From NCBI RefSeq assembly GCF_027409185.1, contig NC_084465.1, positions 29,367,864 to 29,431,863 of the forward strand: a DNA stretch of 64,000 bases, given 5' to 3'. The notes below the pieces were generated by a model. The model ran no database searches. It saw only the letters and a list, made by a program, of their open reading frames with translations, and was not told where the DNA came from. Below are positions 13,425 to 25,224 of this stretch, piece by piece. Both the position numbers and the translations under genes were made by a program. Position 1 is the first letter of the stretch. The number at the start of each line of letters is the position of its first letter. Origin of the DNA: Cynocephalus volans (taxonomy: Eukaryota; Chordata; Mammalia; Dermoptera; Cynocephalidae).

Positions 13425-13746
13425 TTTTTTATTGAAAGATAATTGATTATGTGTATTTGTGGAGTAAAAATTGAATATCAAAACGTGGGTACAATATGGT
13501 GATCAAATCAGAATAATTCGTGTACTCATGTTTACAAAATGTAATCAATCTTTGTGACCTTTAGTTTCTCACCAACCCCCCTCTCTGTCCCCTTTTCCCA
13601 CCTCTAATAACCACAGTTCTGTTCTCTTTTTTTAAAGTTTAATGTATTATTGTGATTCTTTCTTTCTCCCTTTTTCTCTCTCTCTTTCTTTCTCTTTTTT
13701 TCTTTTTCTTTCTTTCTTTCTTTCTTTCTCTTTTTTTCTTTCTTTC

Positions 13747-13822
<76 letters not shown>

Positions 13823-13824
13823 TC

Positions 13825-13863
<39 letters not shown>

Positions 13864-13872
13864 TCCTTTCTT

Positions 13873-13930
<58 letters not shown>

Positions 13931-14725
13931 TCCTTCCTTCCTTCCTTCCTTCTCCCACTTATGAGTGAGAACATGAAGTATTTTTCTTTCCTTGCATGGA
14001 TTATTTCATTTAACATAATTTTCTCTTAATTCACCTGTGTTGCTTTGAGTGGCAGAATTTCATTCTTTTTTTTATGGCAGAGTAGTATTCATTCCACTGA
14101 GTATACATTCCACATTTTCCTTATCCACTTAGCTGTCAATGGACATTTAGATTGATTCTGACTCTTGGCTATTGTAAATACAGCTATGATGAATATGGGA
14201 GTGTAGGTATTCCTTTGACTTGATGGTTTCTATTCCTTTGGGTATACACCCAGCAATGATTGCTGGGTCATATGGCAGGTCTATCTGTAGTTGTTTGAAG
14301 AATCTCTATAATGTTTTCCATAATGACTGCAACAATTTACAGTCCCACCAACAGTTTATGAGGGTTCCCCTTTTTCCACATCCTTGTTAGCATTTGTTAT
14401 TCTGTCTTTTTGATAATAGCCGGTCTAACTGGGTTGAGATGATATCTCAGTGTGGTTTTGATTTGCATTACCCTGATGCTGAGTGATGCTGAAGATTTTG
14501 TCATGTGTCTGTCAGTCATTTGTATGTCTTCATATGAGAAATGTCTATTCAGCTCCTTTGCCCATTTTACTCTGTTATTTTTTTTTTGTACAGATTTTTA
14601 GTTTAATATAATCACACTTGTTTATTTTTTCTTTTGGTGTCATATTCGTAAAGTATTTGCCCAGTAGTATATCCTGAAGTGTTTCCCCTATGTTTTCTTT
14701 TAGGAGATTTATAGTTTCAGGCCTT
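13425..14725 (-). mobile_element. L1 3' end with expanded pyrimidine tract (main part of a twin-primed L1)
   Basis: Reading on the minus strand, the end of ORF2 (ACCCAGCAATCATTGCTGGG, ATAGCCAAGAGTCAGAATC, TGTTCTCACTCATAAGTGGG) is followed by a 3' UTR. In it lies a (GAAGG)/(GA)n/(GAAA)n tract of about 300 bases at 13660-13955. The upstream limit near 14725 meets an oppositely oriented L1 piece. Confidence 0.88.
13660..13955 (+). repeat. (CTTT)n / (CT)n / (CCTT)n polypyrimidine microsatellite
   Basis: About 295 bases of nearly pure pyrimidine on this strand: irregular CTTT, then a pure CT run (about 13877-13928), then CCTT. It sits inside the L1 3' UTR. The open frames across it on both strands (Ser/Phe/Leu-rich or Arg/Lys/Glu-rich) are repeat artefacts. 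Confidence 0.95.
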
Positions 14726-14734
14726 ATATAAAAT

Positions 14735-15350
14735 TCTACCAAAAAACTCCTAGAGCTGATAAACAATTTCAGTACAGTTGCAGGATAAAAAATCAACATG
14801 CAAAAATCAGTAACGTTTTTATTCTCCAATAACAAACTAGCAGAAAAAGAAATCAAGAAAGCAAGCCCATTTAAAATAGTCACAAAAAAATGAAATATCT
14901 AGGAATCAATTTAACCAAGGAGATAAAAAATCTCTACAATGAGAACTGTAAATCCCTGCTGAAAGAAATTAAAGAGGACACAAAAAGATGGAAAAACATT
15001 CCATGCTCTTGGACTGGAAGAATTAACATTGTGAAAATGTCCATACTATCCAAAGTGATCTACAGGCTCAATGTAATCTCTGTCAAAATACCAATGACAT
15101 TCTTCACAGAAATGGAAAAAAAAAAATCCTAACATTCATATGGAACAACAAAAGACCCAAATAGCTAAAGCAATCCTGAGCAAAATTAAATAGATAAATA
15201 AAGCTGGAAGCATAACACTCACTGACTTCAAATTATACTACAAAGCTACAGTAACAAAAACAGCATGGTACTGACATAAAAACAGACACTCAGACCAATG
15301 GAACAGAATAGAGAACCCAGAAACCAACCCACATACTTACAGCCACCTAC
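14735..15350 (+). mobile_element. Inverted 5' part of the twin-primed L1
   Basis: Plus-strand ORF2 sequence: ACAGTTGCAGGATAAAAAATC, GGAATCAATTTAACCAAGGAG, TCTTGGACTGGAAGAATTAAC and AGACCAATGGAACAGAATAG. It lies head-to-head with the minus-strand 3' piece at 13425-14725. In L1 order this segment is upstream of that piece, with a stretch of ORF2 between them missing, as expected for twin priming with loss at the junction. The 80-codon open frame at 14890-15132 is a piece of ORF2. Confidence 0.82.
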
Positions 15351-15359
15351 TCATTTTTT

Positions 15360-16982
15360 GTTTTTTTGTTTTTTTTCCCTCTTACATCTGCTATCTATAT
15401 CATGGGCAATCATGCATTTGTTCCAGATGTGTATATTGTGGCATAAAGTTAACATAATTTGCTCTTATAATTTAAAAATCTAATTTCTACCTGTATTTAT
15501 ATCTTCTTTCTCATTTCTTTGTTGATTAATCATATCTTATATCTCTTTTTTACTCATGTATTACCAAATATGACTTTCTTTTATTAATTATGTGTACTGA
15601 CTATAGTTTTCTGTTTTATATATTTCTTTTTTAAATCTCAGATATTTCCTTCTTTCTGTATTTATTGAGTTTACTTTTTTTTTTTTTTTTTTTAAACTTT
15701 GGCTAGTTCCATGGTTAATTTTGAGATTTCTGGCTAAGATCAAAATTTTTGATATTAAATTTTCCTTCAAGCACCACTTAGGTTGTATCCACAAGTTCTC
15801 GTGATTGTTCATTTCTACATAGTCTGTAATTTTCTTTTTGACAATTATTCTTTACAGGGGTGATATTTAGTTTCCAAATAAAAACTTGTATGTATTTATG
15901 AATTCTAATTCTAATTTAATTGGCTTTTGGTGTGAAAATTGAATGTAGCCTGTATGTTTCCTGTTTTGGAAATTTCATGTTTGTTTCTGGATAATTTAAT
16001 CAATGATCAATTTTTATGAAGTGTCCATTTATGTTTTAAAATAATGCAATGAAAATGAAAATTTTATTATGTGAGTTATTCAACAATTTTTATCCTTAAT
16101 TATATGTTGTATATTTAAATTTTAATTCCACTGAAGAGATGAACTAAAATCTCTCATGATGGTTATGGATTTGTCATTTCTCCATGTATTTGTATGATTT
16201 TTTGCTTACATACATCATGATAATGATGAGTATGTATATATCTTTTTATAATTTAATGATTTTATCGTGCATTCTACTTTGTCCCATATAAATATTACTT
16301 TTCCAGTTTTCTTTGTGTTCACATTTTTCTGACACATATTTAAAATTTAGGTTATTTTACTTTTTATATATCATTTTCTCCTTATTAGAATAGAATTTAA
16401 AATCAAATCTGAAAACCTCTGTATTTTAAATGGGGAATTTAATCTCTATCATAAAAATTACTGATTTATGTTTGCCAATTTATTTTGTTTTCCTTTTACT
16501 ATGCTCTCCTGCTTCTGTTCTTTTTCTTCTGTGATTATTTTTTCTAAATAATCAAGTTTTTCTTTTTTTTTCCCATTCTGATATTTAGGAAGTTTTAGAT
16601 CCTTTTCTCATTTTTTATTTTAAACACACATATATATATATTTGCTAACAACATTCAGAACAAATTTGCTGGTTTATTTTGTTAATTTTATATCATATGT
16701 TCTTTTTTTTTTTTAGGAATAATTGCCAAATTATTGGTAATTGATGTCTTGTTCCTTTTTTTGGTCAGCCTTCCAATTGGTATGTTAATTTTATAGTCTT
16801 TTCACATACTTTTTAGCTCTGTTAATTTTCTCTATTTTACATTTTTTATTGACTTTTATCTTTCATCTTTATTATTCTTTATATTCTTTATTATTCTTTC
16901 TTCTATATTCATAGGGTTTAATTTTCTATCTTTCTCTTTTCTTTAGTTTTTTGAGATAGGTAATTATAGCAGAATTTCTTCT

Positions 16983-17044
<62 letters not shown>

Positions 17045-17590
17045 TACTTTAGCTATATCCTATGACTTTTGATATGTTGTTCAAAATATTTTCTAATTTT
17101 CATTGTTGTTTCTTCTTTGATTCATGAGGGATTTAAAAATATGTTCTTTAACTTTGAAATGGTTAGTGCTCTTTTTGTTGTCTTTTGTTTCTGTTCAAAT
17201 TCTGCTTTCTGCTCTAATTCCACAATAGTCAGATAATGTACTCTGTATGTCAATCATTCAGAATTTGTTAAGACTGCCCAGAATGTGGTCATCTGGTAAA
17301 TTTTCTCTGGGCAATTTAATGGACTGTATTTTACCAATTTTGGAAAATTCTTGATCCGTATCTCTTTAAATTTTTCTTTTTACCTGTTGTACCTGTCCTC
17401 TGTTTCTGGGACTCAATAGCCTTCCAATTTTGTATTATGTTTCATGTATCTCTAATAATTATTTTTTATATATTTTTAAATTCTTTATTATCTCTGTGCT
17501 TCATTCTGGGTATTTTTTATTGCTCTATTTTCCAGTTCATTATTTATTTCCTGTACTGTTTCTAATCTGTTGTTAAACTCATCTATTGAA
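15360..17590 (-). mobile_element. Old antisense L1-like tract, T-rich
   Basis: Very T-rich on this strand, with phrases such as GGTTGTATCCACAAGTTCTCGTG, CAAATTCTGCTTTCTGCTCTAATTCCACAATAG and TCCAGTTCATTATTTATTTCCTGTACTG that resemble the antisense of old L1 elements. A (TA)n tract interrupts it at 16987-17041. Decay is too strong for sub-family assignment. Confidence 0.5.
16987..17041 (+). repeat. (TA)n microsatellite
   Basis: Uninterrupted TA dinucleotides over about 55 bases. Confidence 0.95.
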
Positions 17591-17599
17591 TTTATGATA

Positions 17600-17940
17600 T
17601 GTTTTAGTCCTGTGATTTTTTATTTTAATTTTTTTAAATTGTACATGTTTATAGGGTACAGTTCATTGTTTTGATATATGCATATATTGTATAATGATCT
17701 AAACAGAATAGTTAGCAAATCTAATTGTGGTTTCATTGTGGTTATAACATTCACAATCCTCTTTTCTGGCTATCTTGATATATACATTACAATGATTAGC
17801 TATTGTCACCCTAGGAAACCAGAACTTATTCTTCCTCTCTAGTTGTAACATGGTAACTTTGTAACAACTGTTTACCAACCTTTCCCTCACCTCTTCCTAC
17901 CACTTCCCTGACCCTGGTAATCACTATTCTGTTCTCTATT
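17600..17940 (-). mobile_element. L1 3' end (old)
   Basis: TTTTTTAAATTGTACATGTTTATAGGGTACAGTTCATTGTTTTGATATATGCATATATTGTATAATGATC is the antisense of an L1MA/L1PB-type 3' UTR. It continues with GTCACCCTAGGAAACCAGAACTTATTC and CCAACCTTTCCCTCACC. Confidence 0.75.
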
Positions 17941-17944
17941 TCTC

Positions 17945-18300
17945 TCTTTTTAATTTATTTTTCTTAATTGACCCATGATAACTGTATATATTTATGGAGT
18001 ACAATATGATATTTGAGTATGTTCATACAGTGTGTAGGAATTGTATCAGGGTGCTTAGTATATCCATCATCTTAAACATTTGTCACCTCCGTGTTAGGAA
18101 CATTCGACGTCATCTTGACTACCTACTCAAAGATACACAGTAGTTTGTAGTTAACTGTAGTCTCCCTATATTACTGTAGGAGCCTAGATCCCTTTCTTCC
18201 TATCTCTCTAATATTTTGTATTCACTGACCACCCTCTCTCCATTGTCCCCCTCCTCTTCCCCCCCACCATTCTCTATAATTTTTGACTCTCTCTATATAT
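17945..18300 (-). mobile_element. L1 3' end (old), second in tandem
   Basis: A second, independent antisense L1 3' UTR begins at TTTTAATTTATTTTTCTTAATTGACCCATGATAACTGTATATATTTATGGAGTAC. It goes on to ATCCATCATCTTAAACATTTGTCACC, GTTAACTGTAGTCTCCCTATA and a pyrimidine-rich part. It lies directly beside the preceding one in the same orientation. Confidence 0.72.
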
Positions 18301-20094
18301 ATCCAGGGAACTGGAATATGTATTTTACCAGTTCCCTGGTAAAATTCTCTTATATATTTTTTTTTCAATTTACGTTCAAGTATTTTGAGAACTTCTTTCT
18401 GAGAAGCTCAGAATCTGATCATCTGTAGCACCATTTCTATCATCAGTTTGTTTGGATTTTGTGGCTTTTTCCCTTGGTCTTTGGTCATTTGTCCCCATGT
18501 CCTAGCATGCCTGGCTGATAGTCTTTTACTGAATACCTAACACTACATGTTTAAAAAAATGTAGGTGTTACATATTTTTTATATTCCTCCAGAGAAGCTT
18601 CAATTTCTACTAGTCAGCAATGGAAATAGAGGTATTTCACCTTGATATTATCTGAGATTGGAATAATTTGAGGATAGATTTCAGACTTTCTATGGGTTTA
18701 TTTTTGATTTACCTTTTCTCCTAGAGGATATTTCTTCAGATATATCAGCTAAAAGTCTGAAATGTTTAGGAGTGCCCATTCATTTTAATTGACCTGAACT
18801 CCAACTGAATTTTCTCTGAATCTGGATTATTTTTGGTACTTTTTAGCCTGTTGCTCCCTCACACTTAGGATTCAGCAAAATTTCAAGGAAAAAAATTGGT
18901 GTAAAATAACCGGTAAACTTCTCGGTTGTACCCTGGAATCTCGTGTCCTGAGATCCTGGCTGCAATGATAACATCACATTCCAGTTTTTGTCTCCCTAGC
19001 CCTATGATACTGCTGAAAGATCTGTCTGAAGAGTTCTTCCCATTAACCCTCATACACAGAACCAGCACATTCTCTGTGAATAAAAAGTAGTGGAGAATGC
19101 CTGGCTATGCCCATGTGCTTTTTATTTTTTATTTTTTTCCCTAGCATCTTGGCGTTTGGAGTCTTGACTGCCCTGGTTCTTCTGATGCTTCCAAATAGTT
19201 TCTTTTTTTTTAAAAAAACTTTACATCTTTTATAGTTATTCTCAATGATTAGATTAATTTGATTATAGCTTCTCTTTCATAGCCAGAATCAGAAGTCCTT
19301 CGTCTATTGAGATTTTAATTTTAATGCCAAAAATGTTAGCTTCTGTGATGTTTATTTAATCCTTTTTATGGATTTGTTAGTCTTTCAAACCTTTTCAAAG
19401 ATAATAGTTATTTTTATTTCTAAGGTTTTCTTTCCTTAGCTCTATTGGATCTATCTTCTTGTGTTTTTATTATTCTCTTTGTAGAGTTTTTTGCTTTTCT
19501 TTCATAGTGTGAGAGAGAATCATGGTTTTATGGTTCTTCTTAAGTATCTGCTAATTCTCAGTTGGCTGTTCATTTGTATTTGTGAATCCCAGTTTACTGG
19601 CCTGCTATGTTGTCATACCCTATCTCTTGTGCCTTTGAAGATAGAAGGGTGCTTATGCAGAAAACAGTGCTGGAAATTTGTCTTCCAAATGTACGGAATC
19701 CCTGTTCCTTCTGGTGGTCAGTGGTTCATAGGTACTTCTCTGCTCTGGCCCAGTGCAAACTCGATGCTAATCATCAGCATTTAAAAAAATAACTTTCCAG
19801 CTTTTCGGGCCTATGTTTTCAGCTTGCTAGAACATTCTGTCTAACAAAGTCTGAGCTGCTCTATCATCCATAATGAGGTTTATAACGAAGAAAGTAGCTG
19901 ATTAGTAACAGCAAAAGCTCTCCAAATTCTCTGGTGAGAGTTAATTTAGGTGCTTTAACTGAGTCTCTGTTATTTTTATGAAATTTGGCCCAACTCTATT
20001 AGAAAAGGGGTGATTCTCTGATTTGGAGAGTATTCAAGTCATTGTAATCCTACTCTTTCACATCTCTGTATATCTGTGGGAGCCATATGGTACG
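18301..20094. other. GRM8: GRM8 intron, T-rich, possibly more antisense L1
   Basis: Sequence such as TTTGGTCATTTGTCCCCATGTCCTAGCATGCCTGG and CCAGTTTACTGGCCTGCTATG looks repeat-derived (antisense old L1), but is too decayed to assign. The inverted pair GGGAACTGGAATATGTATTTT / ACCAGTTCCCTGG at 18304-18340 can form a small hairpin. Confidence 0.35.
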
Positions 20095-20342
20095 TGATAA
20101 GGATATGGGCTTTCAAGTCAGACAAACCTCAGTTTGAATCTATGCCTTGTCTTCATGAGATGCATGACTTCCACAAAATGACTGTCTCCAAAATGACCTT
20201 TTTGTGACTGTATAATTCTCAAAAATAGACCGATTTCTACCTTACAGGATTCCTGTGAGGGCTTAAAGTACATAGAGGATTTGGCATAATGCTGTGCCTG
20301 ATCCTCAATAATTGATAGATATTATAGCTGTAGTTATTGTGC
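20095..20342 (+). mobile_element. MIR SINE
   Basis: GGGCTTTCAAGTCAGACAAACCTCAGTTTGAATC...ACCTTACAGGATTCCTGTGAGGGCTTAAAGTACATAGAGGATTTGGCATAATGC follows the MIR consensus from its tRNA-related head to its tail. Confidence 0.78.
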
Positions 20343-20464
20343 AGTATTGAAACTTATCTCTTTAATCGACATCAGAGATCTCTGTGATTCTATTAGTATG
20401 TTTAACTACAAACCAACTATAATAACAGAATTTTCAGAACTCTGAGTGATATTAACTCCCCATT

Positions 20465-20847
20465 TGTATTAGTTTGCTAGGGTTGCCATAACAAAGTACT
20501 GCAGACTGGGTGGTTTAAATAACAGAAATTTATCTTCCTACAGTTCTGAGACTAAAAGTCTGAGATAGAAGTTCAGCAGGGTCAGTTGCTTCTGAGGCCT
20601 CTCTCCTTGGCTTGGAGATTGCCATCTTTTCCCAGTGCCATCACATGGTCTTCCCTGTATGTGTGTCTCTATCTTAATTTCCTCTTTTTATAAAGTCACC
20701 CGTCAAATTAGATTATGGCCCACCAAAATGACTTTATTTTAACTGAATTATCTTTTTAAAGACCCCATTTCCAATGTAGTTACATTCTGAGGTACTGGGG
20801 GTTAACCCCCAGTGAAATTGGAAGGGTGTACAATTCAGCCCATAATA
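20465..20847 (-). mobile_element. Solo LTR, MaLR (MLT1/MST) type
   Basis: TGTATTAGTTTGCTAGGGTTGCCATAACAAAGTACTGCAGACTGGGTGG through to CAATTCAGCCCATAATA is a complete MaLR-class LTR in reverse. It has no internal retroviral genes beside it and no coding content, so it is a non-coding solo remnant. Confidence 0.82.
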
Positions 20848-21191
20848 CCATCCTTCTTAGTTCTTCCTATATTAAGTAATATCACAAGGAAAAAAATAGC
20901 ATTTTATAACACCTTATGCTTCCAGAATAATACCTGCACGATTTGCTGATCTTTTGTTTTGTTTTTAGAAAGGGTTATATAATAAGTATCTATTTGAACA
21001 AGATTTAGTGCCTTCTTATAATATTATAGCTGAAATAATTTTCATGATGTTACTAAATTTCATTAAATAACATAACCTAAATAATAAATTTGTCTTAAAA
21101 TTTAAATTCCAGCAAAGCTTCCACCTACAGACAGTGATAAATATAGGATTTAAGATATTTTCTTTTTGCCCTGGCTGCCAGAAATATGTGT

Positions 21192-21239
<48 letters not shown>

Positions 21240-22084
21240 CACAGCAGAAAATGCCACTGTTTGATAACTTATTTTCACTATGTTTCTATAATTAATTGTT
21301 ATATAGAATAACTGGAAATTAAGGACTATGTTTTATTTCATAACACTATAAAGTATTTACTTTGTTTATAAAACTCCTATCAGGTTTAATAAAAATAAAT
21401 TGTTTGCTAATCCACATGTTAAATGTCACATATATTTAATTATAAACAGTTCATTATAAATCTGATATCTTTCTTTCCTTCTTTAGAGGATCTTGAGCTT
21501 CCTTAAAATTGTGCTTTTCTATCCTTAGGATAGCTGACATTCTGATTGTTGGTTGATGCTGTATTATTCAGCTGGTTACCACCATTTCCAATAAGCCCAT
21601 GGTAAAGGATTCAGACCTCATGTGTGAACCAGCCAAGTTTGGCATCTGTAGTCTTGACTCATAATTCTGAATTCGTAGCCTTTGATTTGACTCTTCATTT
21701 TGCAAATGTGTCATAAGCTAAAAGGGGATGTGATCAGATCAAACCTGTCTCCATCTCCACTAATGAAAACACAATGTAGCATCTCTGACCTGCTGATGGG
21801 TCAGCAACACTACCAATTCTACATGACAGGAGAAACACAGCATTCAGGACAATGATTTTTCCCAGAGTGAAACTAGATGATAATTCTTTGAATATGCTGA
21901 TTCTAGAGATTTCCACAAGCATAAAGTATATTTCTTTATGAATCAATACTTTTGCTTGTATTTGTATGTGCGTGTTCCTGTTAGAAAGGCTAAAAACTTA
22001 CAGCTGATTGTGAGAGAGCAGTACTGTTAAGTGTTTATGGTGTGAAGGATGAAGGAAGATGAATTGAGAATAGGATCATGCTTA
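20848..22084. other. GRM8: GRM8 intron, nothing recognised apart from a (TG)n
   Basis: Unique-looking AT-rich DNA around the microsatellite at 21186-21234. No exon-like signal. Confidence 0.55.
21186..21234 (+). repeat. (TG)n microsatellite
   Basis: TG repeats with one TA variant near the start. Confidence 0.95.
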
Positions 22085-22280
22085 AGTAATGACAATAATA
22101 ACTATCATTTACTAATTACTATATGCCAGGCTCTGTGTCACTGTCTTACATGTATTGTCTCATTAAATCCTTTGAGTCAGGTCTATGGAAGCTTGGAAAG
22201 AGTGTGAGAGCATTGCCCTCAGTTATACAGGTTAGTGGAAGAAGAGTCCAGGGCAGAGCCCAGAGCTCTCATATTCCCAA
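22085..22280 (-). mobile_element. MIR SINE
   Basis: ATAATAACTATCATTTACTAATTACTATATGCCAGGCTCTGTGTC...CTTACATGTATTGTCTCATTAAATCC is MIR in reverse, followed by GTGGAAGAAGAGTCCAGGGCAGAG, the diverged head. Confidence 0.72.
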
Positions 22281-22574
22281 AGTAAAGACCACTGACTTTT
22301 AATTTGTACTGTCCATTGCTCAGTTGAGAGCAAAATGATCCCTTATTGTCATATTTACAGTTTAAAAGAGTATCATGTTCATCTGTACAAGATCAAGTTT
22401 CTTTCCTAGCCTAGAGTTTGATTGGAGAGAGAATGAGGCCCTCCAATTTCCTGATATTTTGTAGTTTCAGTTTCTGATTTATTGTTTTCTGCTTGGAACT
22501 ATATGGGTTATTTTCTTTAAATGTGAAATTCAAGAGTAAGAACCCACACAATCTCAAAAGAATGTAAAATATTT

Positions 22575-23410
22575 GTGTCATCCAGTATTCTAGGTGCTGT
22601 GATTATAGCATTAAACAACACAAGTAAAAATCCCTGTACTCAAAGAATTTTTATTCTAGTTAAGGGACATAGATCATACATAAGGTAAATAAGTAAAGCA
22701 TACAGACTTTTATGATAGGAAATATTAGATGCTAAGGAGTAAAATAAAACTGAGGAATGATGGTAGAGAGGTAGGAAGTTACAATTTTTAAAGGCGTGTT
22801 TACAAAAGGTCTCATTTCAGTAAAGACGTGAAGGAGCAAGCCATCAAATATAAGAGCCTGAAAGCAGAAGCATGCTTGGCATGTTCTAGGATGAGCCAGG
22901 AGGCCCAATAGCTGGAAGAGAATGAATAAAGAAAGGGTAAAGCCAGAGAAGTTCAGAGAACCTGTGGGCATTATTAGGACACTATCAGTGAGAAGTCATT
23001 GCAAAGTTCGGAAAGTAGAGGTGACCTAATCTGGTTTCTGAATAATGGGATTATTCCAGCTTCTATGTTAGGATCAATTAAATGATCAGACTGAAGACAA
23101 CAAAGTCAGAAGAAGAGAGATCACTAGGACAGCTATAGGATTCATCCAGATGGGAGATGGTGGTGCCTCTGAGCAATGCAATACCAGTGGAAGTAGTGAA
23201 AATGACCCATCTGGGCAAAGTTAGAAAGTAAAAATCAACAGGATTTGGCTAAAGATAGGGGGGGAGTGTAAAGAGGAGTCAAGGGCAATTTCAAGGGTTT
23301 TGTCCCAAGAGCTGGAAAGGTGTAATTACTGAGATTGGTAGGCCACTAGAAGAGCAAGTTTAGGGGTGAAGGTGAGGAATCAGAGGCTTGTTAGATTGCA
23401 GATGCTGTCA
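22575..23410 (+). repeat. Ancient interspersed repeat, second copy
   Basis: Same sequence type as the repeat interrupted at 43-45 kb. It has TTCTAGGTGCTGTGATTATAG, CCCTGTACTCAAAGAA, GATAGGAAATATTAGATGCTAAGG, CAGTAAAGACGTGAAGGAGC, CATGTTCTAGGATGAGCCAGGAGG and GGAGTCAAGGGCAATTTCAAGGG in the order found in other mammalian copies. It is old and diverged, with no coding potential. Confidence 0.65.
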
Positions 23411-23670
23411 GACATCCAGCAAAGCTACCTGGAAGGCAGTTAAATTCGCTGAGAGAAACCCAGCATGTAAAACATTATTAAGGAAGACTAGCTACATAAT
23501 TTGTGAGGTTCAGTAAAAAGTGAAAATGCAGGCCTCCTTGTTCAAAAATTATTAAAAATTTCAAAACAGTGATGGCAAAGCATTAAACCAAGCATGGAGC
23601 TCTTCTGAAGAAGCTGGTCTTAGTTTAAAGTCATAATTCCAAAAGTGATCAGCAAAAAAGTAATGTAATT

Positions 23671-23702
23671 AGACAGACAGACAGACGGACAGACAGATAG
23701 AT
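23671..23702 (+). repeat. (AGAC)n microsatellite
   Basis: Seven AGAC-like units, with one GGAC and one AGAT variant. Confidence 0.9.
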
Positions 23703-23917
23703 GTCCAAGGACTGAGTTCTGGATATTTCAATGTAAAGATGTTAAAGCAATGAGGAGGATACTTCAGAATCGACAGAGAGGGAGAAGCCAGGAAGGTATG
23801 TTTGAACTAAACAAAACAGAAAACAATAGTAAAATGTTTGATATTGGCTTGGTGGTGGTTCATCCGTGTCCAGAATCAGCTAAAAGAGCTGAGCCATTTG
23901 TCTCTGTTCTTTTGCTG

Positions 23918-24055
23918 CTGTCCAATTGCCTGGGGAGTTTCCTTAGAGTTTGGATTATTACATGATGGATGGATTTGGGGATATTACCACTCACAAGGCA
24001 ACTGCAGAGTTTCTCTGTAAACTTCATCTTTTAAAAAAATTTAATCACTTCTTGT
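23918..24055 (+). repeat. Unclassified short repeat, copy 1
   Basis: Begins TGTCCAATTGCCTGGGGAG, TTTCCTTAGAGTTTGGATTATT, continues ATATTACCACTCACAAGGCAAC, TGCAGAGTTTCTCTGTA, and ends in CATCTTTTAAAAAAATTTAAT. It is clearly related to 25370-25500. I cannot place it in a known family. See the findings. Confidence 0.6.
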
Positions 24056-25224
24056 AATAAATGAGATTTTGAAGTCCATTGGCTGACGCCCTGTTAAAAA
24101 GCAGAAAAAATCTATTTTTTTTGATGCAGTGCCACTTTGGCAGATGCACAGATGAGGAAATAGGTAACAGAAGCAGAGAAAGTCAGGCTGAAAGTGTTAA
24201 TGCAGCTTTCTAACTGGTCAGGTTGTATGCAAAGCAGCCAAATAGAACCTGATTGACTAGCAAAGAGGCAAGATTAAACCATCTGGGGCAAGGCAGAAAT
24301 ATTCAAAGATAAATAATGAGTCTTTTTCTATCACATGACATAAAGCAGCTTTGAGTGCTAGGTCTCATAAAAGGTTACTTTAGTTTCTAGGGGCTGAAAA
24401 CATGGCTAGGTTGGATGTCAGAGTCTATGGAGGTCTGTGTACAGGTAGCTGATTGAAAGTATAAGGCTGACATTAATCCTGCAGAAATACAACTTCCTCT
24501 CTCCTAACTCTTCCTGGAACCTTTAGTGATTTCAGATCATGACCTACATTCTGTAGATCCTGGCTGTAAACAAGTGATCTATTCAAAGAATGAAGAAAAA
24601 ACTGTAATAGGTCCCAGAAAAGATTTCATGTTAGTGTGCTTCATTGTGCCAGCTCCTCCCTGGCTTATCCAGCGATTGCTTAGTCTACTTCAGTGCACCT
24701 GAGTGCTTCAGGTTCAGGATGTCCACGGGGCTTGGAGGCAGAGGAAGTAACCGGCCATCAGTGCATGTGACAGAAAAGATATTCTCCTTTCTCTGAGTGT
24801 TAGTATTTTGGAGTGACAGGGGCAGGAGAGGATGCACAAAAGAAGGATGAAAAATAGAAGATTAATATTAACATATCCAATATCATTGTCAGCTTCTATG
24901 TGGATTAGGGGGAGTTAACATGGTCCCCTCCTGTCCTATGGTGAGCTGTAAGTTTGAAACAGAAAGCTGTTGTGTTATTCTAGGAGGGTAGCCCGGACAG
25001 TGAATAGAGCCTTGACATCAGCAAATAGCGTCAGCATTTGGACAAATTTTTATTCTACCTATTTTGAAGTGAGATTACAAAGGCCTTTTTCTAGACATCA
25101 ATAGCCAGAGCATGGCTATCGGCTCCTAACTAAACAAAACTGGTTTGAATAATTGGCTAATATGTAACTGGAAGGATGCTTTGTTAGCATCCTTTTAGCT
25201 TCAAAGTTGTATGGTAAATAATCT

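Noticed and set aside
13639..14029. Open frames over 100 codons on both strands, Ser/Phe/Leu-rich or Arg/Lys/Glu-rich
   Set aside because: They are translations of the CTTT/CT/CCTT microsatellite and the L1 end beside it.
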